Shown here piece by piece: positions 37,300 through 45,827 of a DNA stretch of 46,415 nt. How positions within the stretch are numbered: the stretch's first letter is position 1; each line of letters opens with the position of its first letter. Below the pieces are notes generated by a model. It was not told the DNA's origin and made no database searches. It saw nothing but the letters and a program-made list of their open reading frames with translations. Made by a program: the position numbers and the translations under genes. The stretch is from Candidatus Vogelbacteria bacterium RIFOXYD1_FULL_46_19 (lineage in GTDB: Bacteria; Patescibacteriota; Minisyncoccia; Phycocordibacterales; XYD1-FULL-46-19): assembly GCA_001824825.1 (NCBI GenBank), contig MHTK01000006.1, positions 1 to 46,415 on the forward strand, given 5' to 3'.

Positions 37300-38442
37300 A
37301 TGCAAAAGAAAAAGAATCTTATTTTTGTTTCATTGGATACGGTACGGGCAGATGTTGCGTACAGTGGAAAATTCGAAGCGATAGAAAAATTAAGAAATGT
37401 AGGTGTTACATTTTTAAATACTATTTCTTCTTCTCCACTTACACCAGTCAGTCACTCTACTGTTTTTACCGGGCTACAACCGTTTAATCACGGTGTCCGT
37501 CACCTTTTTAAAGAGCAAATTAATAAAAATGTTCCGGTTTTAGCAGAGATACTAAAATCAGAGGGATACAAAACCGGAGCAATTGTGTCTTGTCCAGGGA
37601 TGAATAGGTGGTATGGATTCTCACGCGGATTCGACCACTATGATGATGAGATACCGCTTTTAGCTGACGGGAGTGATCCGCTTCAAACGGTTGATGTAAA
37701 AAAACGAGGTACGGCGCTTAAACGAGCTGAGGTTGTTATTGACAGAGCAATACAGTGGATTTCAAAAAATAAAGATGAACAGCCTTTCTTTGCCTTCCTA
37801 CACTTTTTTGATGCTCACTGGCCATATGAAGCGCCTAAGAAATTTGCAGGCGATAACATATACGAAGAGGAGGTTGCATATTCAGCTCATCATTTCGGTT
37901 TATTTATGAAAGAAATGGAAGAAATGAATCTTCTATCAAACACAACAGTTGTTTGTTTTTCTGATCATGGTGAGGATCTTGATGGTATGTATCCGAATGA
38001 CAAGGGTGGTGAAAAACTTGGACATCCCGAAGAATTAGGACATGGATGTTTGCTTTACGATCAGACGCAGAAGGTTGTTTTGATCATAAAAGATCCCTCG
38101 TTAAAAGAAGGAATAAATATTGAAGAGCAAGTAAGATTGGTTGACATCATGCCGACAACACTTGAATTATTAAACATCAAGAAAAGAGTTTTCTCTTTTG
38201 ACGGCATATCTATATTACCTGCAATTAGCGGTGAAAAGTTAAATCTTCCTGCATACTCTGAGACTTTCTATCCGGAAGAGCAAACAGTTGCTACTGGAGG
38301 GAAGTTTTTAGAAACATGTAACAAGAAGTCAATACGTCTCAAAAACTCCGAAAAGATTATTACCCATCTCAACAGTGATTACATTGAGGTTTATGATCTG
38401 AAGCAAGATCCTAATGAGATGAAAAACCTTTCAAAAAATTAA
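37300..38442 (+). CDS. Sulfatase/alkaline-phosphatase-superfamily hydrolase 1
   Basis: 'NLIFVSLDTVRADVAYSG...SSSPLTPVSHSTVFTGLQP...FAFLHFFDAHWPY...TTVVCFSDHGEDL...LGHGCLLYDQ'. Confidence 0.85.
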   Translation: MQKKKNLIFVSLDTVRADVAYSGKFEAIEKLRNVGVTFLNTISSSPLTPVSHSTVFTGLQPFNHGVRHLFKEQINKNVPVLAEILKSEGYKTGAIVSCPGMNRWYGFSRGFDHYDDEIPLLADGSDPLQTVDVKKRGTALKRAEVVIDRAIQWISKNKDEQPFFAFLHFFDAHWPYEAPKKFAGDNIYEEEVAYSAHHFGLFMKEMEEMNLLSNTTVVCFSDHGEDLDGMYPNDKGGEKLGHPEELGHGCLLYDQTQKVVLIIKDPSLKEGINIEEQVRLVDIMPTTLELLNIKKRVFSFDGISILPAISGEKLNLPAYSETFYPEEQTVATGGKFLETCNKKSIRLKNSEKIITHLNSDYIEVYDLKQDPNEMKNLSKN

Positions 38443-38452
38443 TAATAAAAAT

Positions 38453-39841
38453 ATGGGAAATATAAATAAAGTCATTATGATTTGCGTAGATACTTTGAGA
38501 GCCGACACTCTTTTTAACCGTGAGGATTTTTACTTAAAATATAATATCAAACAAAAACTTAATACACCAAATCTTGACTGGTTGGTAAGAGAATCAACTC
38601 TCTTAAAAAATTGTATTACGACATCACCGTATACTACAGCATCCCATGCTTCTTATTTTACTGGCTACTGGCCAAAACATCACTCCGTAATGGATTTTTT
38701 CAAGAATAAATTATCTAAACCAACTATTTATAATTTATTAAATAAAAAAGGTTATAAAACTTTCTTTTGCAATGACTTTCCTTTTATTCTTGGAGACTAT
38801 CTTGGTTTCAAAGAAGGCGTAGATCGTTACTATATTGAAAGTGAATTGGAATGCCTAAAGGATTTTCATAACACAGATGGTAACAAATTTGCGTTCTTCC
38901 ATTTTGCTGATGTCCATTGGCCATATGGATACCACAAGCTAAAAAGTAATAATGAATTTGACTCATTAGAAAATTTTTTAATGGAACAATCGAAAATAAC
39001 AGGGGTTCCTCTCAGTAAAAAAATAAAACCGGGGCCGATAGAAGCGATAAAGGAAGATAAAGAATTATTGCTTGAGCAAAATTATCGAATGATAATAGAC
39101 TATTACTGCAATAAAAAAGATTACAACACAGTAATGCAGTGGTATGCGGATGGAATTTCTCGTTTTGACAACAGTCGCTTCGATGAATTCATAAGGTCGT
39201 TAAAAGATTATGGACTTTTTGATGATCCAAATACATTAATAGTAATATTTGGTGATCATGGTGAGAATTGGTCGGACGAATCATACGGACATTTTAATTC
39301 ATGTGATTATAGTGTAATCAATGTTCCAGTTTTACTTCATAGCAAAAGCATTCCTCGTAAAATAATTAATGAAATAACGAGAACTATAGATATTGTACCT
39401 TCAATAATTAATTTTTTAAATGTCGATATAAAAAATGATTTTGATGGGGTTGATTTATATAGTAAAGCTCCAGATCATTCAGTCACACAATCATGGGTAT
39501 CAGATTTCAAAGAGCTGGTTGGTTTTTTTCAAGAAACAAAAAATAAAAATGAATTTATAGATGGAAAGATAAAAAGTTTTCTTCTAAAAGAAGCGGTAAT
39601 AAAAGACAACAAAAAGCTTGAGTTTAAGTATACCAATTCAGGCGAGGTTGAATATTCAAAATCTTCAATTATTAAAAATGGGCTGGAAATAAACACTGAT
39701 TTGAATTTTCAAGAGGAATTAGGAGAATACTTACGGCGTTATAATCATGATCTCGTAAATAGGTCAGATCAAAACGTAGCAATTGAGGATAAAATTTTGA
39801 ATGAGTTTAAGAATTTAGGATACTATGGTGGAGAACAATAA
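38453..39841 (+). CDS. Sulfatase/alkaline-phosphatase-superfamily hydrolase 2
   Basis: 'KVIMICVDTLRADTLF...TTSPYTTASHASYFTGYWPKHH...FFHFADVHWPYG...NTLIVIFGDHGENWSDES'. Confidence 0.85.
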   Translation: MGNINKVIMICVDTLRADTLFNREDFYLKYNIKQKLNTPNLDWLVRESTLLKNCITTSPYTTASHASYFTGYWPKHHSVMDFFKNKLSKPTIYNLLNKKGYKTFFCNDFPFILGDYLGFKEGVDRYYIESELECLKDFHNTDGNKFAFFHFADVHWPYGYHKLKSNNEFDSLENFLMEQSKITGVPLSKKIKPGPIEAIKEDKELLLEQNYRMIIDYYCNKKDYNTVMQWYADGISRFDNSRFDEFIRSLKDYGLFDDPNTLIVIFGDHGENWSDESYGHFNSCDYSVINVPVLLHSKSIPRKIINEITRTIDIVPSIINFLNVDIKNDFDGVDLYSKAPDHSVTQSWVSDFKELVGFFQETKNKNEFIDGKIKSFLLKEAVIKDNKKLEFKYTNSGEVEYSKSSIIKNGLEINTDLNFQEELGEYLRRYNHDLVNRSDQNVAIEDKILNEFKNLGYYGGEQ

Positions 39842-40535
39842 AAAAAATGAATTAAAAATGATTTGTCTCGAAGAGATTTTGAGACAAAAGACAATCATCT
39901 TTAACGAGTGTGTTATGTTTGACCAACACACAACCATTAATGGTGCGGGGATAGATTTAAGGCCTATTACCTATATTGATTTGCCTGTTTCCTCTCCTCG
40001 TTACTTAGACGCAGTAGGAGAATATATATATGGATTGCAGAAAGTCGTTAATTATCGTTCTTTATGTGGTATAGCTACGCAGGGTCTTTCTTACACATAT
40101 AGCACATCTATAAAATATAACATCCCCGCAATCTACTTTAGGAAGGAACCACAAAAATATGGCACAAATTCTCATCTTGCCGGAAAATTGACACGGGACC
40201 AAACTCCTACACTAATAATTGACAATTTGATCTACTCGGGTAAAACACTCAATTTAGCAGTATCCAAGTTAAAAGAGTCGGATATCTCGATCGCCGGTCT
40301 ATTCACTGTTGTTAAGTTTGAAACTTCTTTTAGTGAGCTCATTGTTGATAATAAATTATTTTATCTCTTAACAGTCAAAGAGATCTATGATTATTTAATT
40401 CAAAATAACTATTTTCCAAAAAATATTGAAAAATACATTAAGCTTTTTTTAAAGGATCAAACCTTATTTCATTCAAAATCAGAGATTTATCTACAATATT
40501 TATCAGAATTAAAGAAGTCAAAAACTAGCTTTTGA
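39825..40535 (+). CDS. Phosphoribosyltransferase-fold protein (OPRT-like)
   Basis: 'RSLCGIATQGLSYTYSTSIKYNIPAIYFRKEPQKYG...PTLIIDNLIYSGKTLNLAVSKLKES' PRPP-loop-like motif; overlaps the preceding ORF by 17 nt. Confidence 0.75.
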   Translation: MVENNKKNELKMICLEEILRQKTIIFNECVMFDQHTTINGAGIDLRPITYIDLPVSSPRYLDAVGEYIYGLQKVVNYRSLCGIATQGLSYTYSTSIKYNIPAIYFRKEPQKYGTNSHLAGKLTRDQTPTLIIDNLIYSGKTLNLAVSKLKESDISIAGLFTVVKFETSFSELIVDNKLFYLLTVKEIYDYLIQNNYFPKNIEKYIKLFLKDQTLFHSKSEIYLQYLSELKKSKTSF

Positions 40536-40548
40536 CTATATCGATTAT

Positions 40549-41280
40549 ATGTCACAGTCAAAAATTAGCGTAGTAGCAATTGAAGGTTTACATAATTCAG
40601 GGAAAAGTACCCAGATTGCAGATTTATATTCTAATTTGAAAAAAGAAGGAATTTTTGTTGTGGTTTTAAGAGGCCACGGATTTCGTTCAGGCACAGGCTT
40701 AGATATTAATGATCCTGTTTCTTCGTGGTGGCAAAAACATTACCCCTTATTTATGGAAGCAGGACAAAAGGGAAGAGAATCTTTTATGGAGGCAGAAGCT
40801 AGAGCGACAAATAAATTGTACCAAGAGTTATTTGATATTAAAAATAATCTGCTTGAGAAAATGAAGAAAAATAAGTTCGGTAGAGCTGTGATTCTTTTAG
40901 ATAGATCTATAGTGTCTCGTCTCTTTATCTGGCACGGACATTCAAAGAACCCAAACTTTAAAGATTTACTTTCATTTACATACAAAAATACACATAACAA
41001 AGAAACAAAGATAATGCCTATTCCGGACTTATTAATTGTTCTCAATGTTTCTCAAAAGTTATTGCTAAAAAGAAATAAAAACAAGTCTGAGAGAAAAGAT
41101 AAAATTCTTCTTAATAAGAAAATTATATTGAGTCGTTACCAAGATTATATTAAACTAATTAATAATCTCCCAAAAAATATTAAAGAACGGACTTTTATTA
41201 TTAATGCAGGAAGGTCAAAAACTGCTGTTCAAAAAGAAATCCTGAAATTAATTAACAGCCAGTTATATTTTAAAAAATAA
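40549..41280 (+). CDS. Thymidylate-kinase-like P-loop kinase
   Basis: 'VVAIEGLHNSGKSTQIADLYSNLKKEGIFVVVLRGHG...AVILLDRSIVSRLFIW...PIPDLLIVLNVSQKLLLKR'. Confidence 0.8.
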   Translation: MSQSKISVVAIEGLHNSGKSTQIADLYSNLKKEGIFVVVLRGHGFRSGTGLDINDPVSSWWQKHYPLFMEAGQKGRESFMEAEARATNKLYQELFDIKNNLLEKMKKNKFGRAVILLDRSIVSRLFIWHGHSKNPNFKDLLSFTYKNTHNKETKIMPIPDLLIVLNVSQKLLLKRNKNKSERKDKILLNKKIILSRYQDYIKLINNLPKNIKERTFIINAGRSKTAVQKEILKLINSQLYFKK

Positions 41281-41283
41281 ATT

Positions 41284-41991
41284 ATGCAACATTTAGAAAT
41301 TCTGCCAAATCTAAAAGGAAAGACCGCCGTTATTTATGAGAGAATTTGGTTATTAGAGGAACTTGAATACTTGAAAGAATCAGAATCTGATCATGTTCTG
41401 GCTATTGATAGAAGGATCTACTTGAAAGACGACCATGTTTTTACTGCGATGCAAGGTTCATCAATGATTGCATCGCTAGCCGAACGACTTATACAAGCTG
41501 GGGTTAAAAGAATTATTAGGATAGGAACAACCGGAAGTCTTCACGACGAACACAAGCTATTTGAAATAATTATTCCGATGGCAGTATATAAAGATGAAGG
41601 GACAAGTAATCAATATATTGATAGCATTTTCCCTTGTTTGTGTGATTTTGAATTATCTTCTAAGATTTGTAATCTTTTGCATGTAGCTGGGCACACTCAT
41701 TATCGAGGAGTCACATGGACTACTGACGGACGATGGGTTGAATCTTTAGACAAGATGCACAAATTAAAGAAATGGGGCGTTCTTTCGGTTGACATGGAAA
41801 CATCTGCACTTTATACCGTTTGCTTATTTAATAAAATACCATGCATCGCTTTAAATTTTGTCTCTGATTTTCCAATGAAATCAGAAAAAAATGGCTTAAG
41901 AGGAATACCAGATGATTACGAAATATATAAAAAGGAACTTTTAATAAATGTGGATAAAGTAACTCAGCTAATAGTTAAAGGGAAAATATAG
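41284..41991 (+). CDS. Nucleoside phosphorylase superfamily (PNP/UDP) protein
   Basis: 'MQGSSMIASLAERLIQAGVKRIIRIGTTGSLH...GVTWTTDGRW...GVLSVDMETSALYTVCLFNKIPCIALNFVSD'. Confidence 0.85.
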   Translation: MQHLEILPNLKGKTAVIYERIWLLEELEYLKESESDHVLAIDRRIYLKDDHVFTAMQGSSMIASLAERLIQAGVKRIIRIGTTGSLHDEHKLFEIIIPMAVYKDEGTSNQYIDSIFPCLCDFELSSKICNLLHVAGHTHYRGVTWTTDGRWVESLDKMHKLKKWGVLSVDMETSALYTVCLFNKIPCIALNFVSDFPMKSEKNGLRGIPDDYEIYKKELLINVDKVTQLIVKGKI

Positions 41992-41994
41992 GCC

Positions 41995-42726
41995 ATGAAA
42001 TTTGATACTTCCTTTGAAAAATTTGCGAATGAGTATGATAATGTCATGGGTGATAATGGGGATTATACTCACTTAAAAACTATCACACCGGCACTTTTTG
42101 ATCTTATTAAAAACCCAAAAGGTCTTAAAATTTATGATGTTGGTTGTGGTAACGGATATATTGCTCGTCGTCTTATGCGAGAAGGAGCAAAAGAAGTTTT
42201 TGCGTCTGATATTTCAGAAACCATGATTCATATTGCAAAATCTCGATATCCTATACATTCTATTATTTATTCTATAAGAGATATGTCGGACTTTTCTGGA
42301 TTTAAGGAGGGCTATTTTGACTTAGTTGTTATGAATATGTCGATTTCTTACTCATCAAATATTAAAAAATTAGCAAAGGAAATTGCACGAATTTTAAAAA
42401 CTGGAGGGCGATTTGTTTTTACACTTGATCATCCATTAAAATATTCAGCATATAAGGTGTTTGGTAGGACTGATTTCGATATTACTTTGAAGGACAGCGA
42501 TTATCTTAACGAGAAAGAAAAAACTACTTATAATCATTGGACAAAGCAACAAAATGCTTTAAGGATATACACTCGACCATTGGGATCTTATATTAACGCT
42601 TTAGGAGAATATGGGCTTTTTGTAAAATTTATTAGAGAACCACAATCAAAAGCTGAGTATAAAGATAAAAAAGTAAAAACTAGTATTCCGTTTAAAATTG
42701 CTGTAGAGGTTGTTAAGGTGGTATAA
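41995..42726 (+). CDS. Class I SAM-dependent methyltransferase
   Basis: 'LKIYDVGCGNGYIARRLMREGAKEVFASDISETMIHIAKSRYP...FDLVVMNMSISY...EIARILKTGGRFVFTLDHP'. Confidence 0.9.
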   Translation: MKFDTSFEKFANEYDNVMGDNGDYTHLKTITPALFDLIKNPKGLKIYDVGCGNGYIARRLMREGAKEVFASDISETMIHIAKSRYPIHSIIYSIRDMSDFSGFKEGYFDLVVMNMSISYSSNIKKLAKEIARILKTGGRFVFTLDHPLKYSAYKVFGRTDFDITLKDSDYLNEKEKTTYNHWTKQQNALRIYTRPLGSYINALGEYGLFVKFIREPQSKAEYKDKKVKTSIPFKIAVEVVKVV

Positions 42727-42731
42727 GTAAT

Positions 42732-43763
42732 ATGAGAAAAATATCAAAAATAAAAAAAGGTGCGAAAGTAGCAATTCTCTCTCCGTCCTTTGCGGCACCG
42801 GGTAAATGGCCTGCTGTATATGAATTCGGCCTTAAACGACTTCGGGAAAACTTTGGGTTAATTCCCGTGGAGTTTCCGGCAACTAAAAAAATTGGTGCTT
42901 CAAAGGAAGAAAGATCTAAAGATTTAATTAACGCATTCGAAAACAAAAATATAAGTGCGATTATTACTTCTCTCGGGGGTAATGATCAAGTGACTTATAT
43001 TAAGAATCTTCCCAAAGAACCTTTTATTAAAAACCCTAAAGCATTTTTTGGTTATAGCGACAATACTCACTTTATGAACTTTCTTTGGCTCTGTGGTATA
43101 CCATCGTATTATGGCGGAGCAGTGTTAACACAGTTTGCTATGAATGGAGATATGGATGAATTTACTATGCGTTATTTAAAGTACGCACTTTTTGAATCTG
43201 GAGAAAAGGAACTCAAAGTAAGCGAAGTTTTTAATGATGTTGGATTAGATTGGGGCGATAAAAATCTACTGGACAAAAAGCGCATGTATGAAAAAAATGA
43301 TGGGTGGTTTTGGGATGGAAATAATGACGCTAAAGGAATAAGTTGGGGTGGTTGTGTTGAATCTATTGATGAGATATTACGTCATGGAATAAAGATGCCA
43401 ACACTCGAACAGTTTGAACAATGTATTTTATTCATGGAAACTTCAGAGGAAATTCCGTCATCCGATTATGTATTTCGAGTATACCGTGCACTTGGTGAAC
43501 GGGGCATACTAGAGCGTGTAAAAGGCATATTAATTGGACGGCCAAAAGCTTGGGAGTTTAACAAACAGCAATCATTGGAAGAAAGAAAAGCATACCGCGC
43601 AAAACAAAGAGAAATAACACTTGATGTTATCCGCCGGTACAATAAAACTGCGCCAGTAATTCAAAACATGGATTTCGGACACACTGACCCGCAAATTTGC
43701 TTGCCATATGGAAAGTCTGTGCGAATTAATTCTTCTGCAAAAAAGATTTTTGCAGAATTTTAA
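42732..43763 (+). CDS. S66-family peptidase, MccF/LD-carboxypeptidase-like
   Basis: 'KVAILSPSFAAPGKWPAVYEFGLKRL', 'FFGYSDNTHFMNFLW' nucleophile elbow, 'GISWGGCVESIDEIL', 'ILFMETSEE', 'NMDFGHTDPQICLPYG' His motif. Confidence 0.92.
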   Translation: MRKISKIKKGAKVAILSPSFAAPGKWPAVYEFGLKRLRENFGLIPVEFPATKKIGASKEERSKDLINAFENKNISAIITSLGGNDQVTYIKNLPKEPFIKNPKAFFGYSDNTHFMNFLWLCGIPSYYGGAVLTQFAMNGDMDEFTMRYLKYALFESGEKELKVSEVFNDVGLDWGDKNLLDKKRMYEKNDGWFWDGNNDAKGISWGGCVESIDEILRHGIKMPTLEQFEQCILFMETSEEIPSSDYVFRVYRALGERGILERVKGILIGRPKAWEFNKQQSLEERKAYRAKQREITLDVIRRYNKTAPVIQNMDFGHTDPQICLPYGKSVRINSSAKKIFAEF

Positions 43764-43765
43764 AT

Positions 43766-44239
43766 ATGAACAATGAACATAAAAAACATATGGCAGAAGC
43801 GATTGCTCTTTCAAAAGAATCCATTTCTTCTGGCGGAGGACCATTCGGAACAGTGATAGTAAAGGACGGGAAAGTTGTTGGTCGTGGTATAAATCGCGTC
43901 ACAGCATGGAATGACCCCACGGCGCATGGAGAAGTTGTTGCTATTCGTGAAGCATGTAAAAATCTAAACTCATTTCAGCTTGATGACTGTATTATTTATA
44001 CAAGTTGTGAGCCTTGCCCTATGTGTCTTGGGGCAATTTATTGGTCTCGTCCGAAAGCAATTTATTTTGCAAATACAAGGGAGGACGCCGCCTCTATTGG
44101 TTTTGATGATGCTCTTATTTACGCAGAAATTAATGTTCTTTATTTGAATCGGAAGAGACCATTTCATCAGATAATGCGAGAAGAAGCGATTACCGTATTT
44201 CAATCGTGGGCTGAGAAAGAAGGCAAAATCGAGTATTGA
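43766..44239 (+). CDS. Guanine-deaminase-like CDA-superfamily nucleobase deaminase
   Basis: 'GGPFGTVIVKDGKVVGRGINRVTAWNDPTAHGEVVAIREACKNLNSFQLDDCIIYTSCEPCPMCLGAIYWSRPKAIYFA...GFDDALIYAEI' resembles B. subtilis GuaD closely. Confidence 0.9.
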   Translation: MNNEHKKHMAEAIALSKESISSGGGPFGTVIVKDGKVVGRGINRVTAWNDPTAHGEVVAIREACKNLNSFQLDDCIIYTSCEPCPMCLGAIYWSRPKAIYFANTREDAASIGFDDALIYAEINVLYLNRKRPFHQIMREEAITVFQSWAEKEGKIEY

Positions 44240-44250
44240 TTATTATAAAA

Positions 44251-44991
44251 ATGCAAAATATATTAAAAAAATTAATAGTTTTGGTGGTGATACTTTTTTT
44301 GTGGCAATTACTATCGTCCAGTATCCACACGATCATTCCTTCTCCTATTGAGGTTTTTACTGCATTATACAATCTTTCGGTCCAGGGGGATATTTTTATA
44401 CATATTTTTGCTAGCTTAAAGAGGGTTGTTGTTGGTTTTTTGATTGCTACATTTCTTGGGGTAGGACTTGCTTTAATAACTGGGTATTACAAAAAGATTG
44501 ACGTATTTCTTAAGCCACTTGTTGAATTTCTACGTCCAATTCCCCCAATAGCATGGATACCTATTGCAATATTAATTTTTGGTCTTGGTGACATGTCGGC
44601 ATATTTTATTGTTTTTATCGGAGCTTTTTTCCCAATATTTACCAATAGTTTTTTTGGTGTCAGCTCCCTGCCTGTTATTTATGAAAATATTGCACACTCA
44701 TTTGAAATAAAAAATTTTATTTTTGTGAAAGATATACTCTTTAAGTTTTCCTTGCCATATATTTTCACAGGTTTAAAAATAGGTATTGGTATGGCATGGA
44801 TGAGTGTTATAGCGGCGGAACTTATCGGAGCACAATCAGGTTTAGGATATTTTATACAGCTCAACAGACTTTTATTGAGAACTGATAATGTTATCGCGGG
44901 AATGATTTTGATCGGGTTTATTGGATATATGCTAAGTTTGCTTTTACTTACAGTGGAAAAAATAATCATTCCGTGGAGTATTAAGAAATAA
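44251..44991 (+). CDS. SsuC/TauC-type ABC transporter permease
   Basis: 'PSPIEVFTALYNL...SLKRVVVGFLIATFLGVGLALITGYYKKIDVFLKPLVEFLRPIPPIAWIPIAILIFGLGDMSAYFIVFIGAFFPIFTNSF...WMSVIAAELIGAQSGLGYFI'; alternative ORF start at 44236. Confidence 0.92.
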   Translation: MQNILKKLIVLVVILFLWQLLSSSIHTIIPSPIEVFTALYNLSVQGDIFIHIFASLKRVVVGFLIATFLGVGLALITGYYKKIDVFLKPLVEFLRPIPPIAWIPIAILIFGLGDMSAYFIVFIGAFFPIFTNSFFGVSSLPVIYENIAHSFEIKNFIFVKDILFKFSLPYIFTGLKIGIGMAWMSVIAAELIGAQSGLGYFIQLNRLLLRTDNVIAGMILIGFIGYMLSLLLLTVEKIIIPWSIKK

Positions 44992-44994
44992 TTT

Positions 44995-45717
44995 ATGTTG
45001 GAACTAAAGAACATCTCCCATTACTATAGGAATCAATCACGAAATACCGAAATTTCGGTGTTTGAAAACTTTAATCTTTTGATTGGAGAAGGAGAAATTG
45101 TCTCCCTCGTGGGAAAATCTGGTTGCGGAAAAACAACATTGGTAAATATTATCGCTGGATATACAGAACCAACCAGCGGTAGTGTTTTTATGAATGGAGA
45201 GAAAGTCGTTGCTCCTGGCAAGGACAGAATTGTAATCAATCAAATACACGATCTTTTTGATTGGATGACGGTATATCAAAATATGAGACTTGTGAGTAAT
45301 GATGATAATGATATTAATAAGTATCTTTCAATGACAAGGCTCAGTGAGTTTGCTGATGCATATCCATACGAACTTTCGGGTGGCATGAAGAAGAGATTAT
45401 CCCTTGCCAGGGCACTGGTTGTTGACCCAAAATTTATTATAATGGATGAACCCTTTAATTCTCTCGATTATCAATTGAGAGAAAAATTCCAAGAAGAATT
45501 ATTAGATATTGTTAGAAAATCTAAAAAAACTATTTTGTTTGTTACGCATGACATAGAAGAAGCAGTATTTTTATCTGATAAAGTTATCATACTCTCAGGC
45601 AGACCAACACAAATAAAAAAAGAAATTGTGATTTCATTTTCAAAAAACAAAGTTGACTCAATAAGAGACACGGAAGATTTCATATTTCTTAAAAAGAAAA
45701 TAAAAGAAGAAATGTAA
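44995..45717 (+). CDS. SsuB/TauB-type ABC transporter ATPase
   Basis: Walker A 'GKSGCGKTT', signature 'LSGGMKKRLSLARAL', Walker B 'FIIMDEPFNSLD', 'THDIEEAV'. Confidence 0.95.
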   Translation: MLELKNISHYYRNQSRNTEISVFENFNLLIGEGEIVSLVGKSGCGKTTLVNIIAGYTEPTSGSVFMNGEKVVAPGKDRIVINQIHDLFDWMTVYQNMRLVSNDDNDINKYLSMTRLSEFADAYPYELSGGMKKRLSLARALVVDPKFIIMDEPFNSLDYQLREKFQEELLDIVRKSKKTILFVTHDIEEAVFLSDKVIILSGRPTQIKKEIVISFSKNKVDSIRDTEDFIFLKKKIKEEM

Positions 45718-45743
45718 TTCAAAAGCTTAAGTTTGCAGGGAGC

Positions 45744-45779
45744 ATCCCCGCCGTCTCCTCTTTTTCCCACGGCGGGGAT
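45744..45779 (+). terminator. Strong hairpin after the operon (terminator or first stem of the noncoding tail)
   Basis: ATCCCCGCCGT-ctcctctttttccc-ACGGCGGGGAT perfect 11-bp stem; no T-run after it on the plus strand. Confidence 0.45.
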
Positions 45780-45827
45780 ATTGAGCGCGAACGGGAGGGT
45801 GGGTCAAGCGCATTTGTATTTGAGCCT

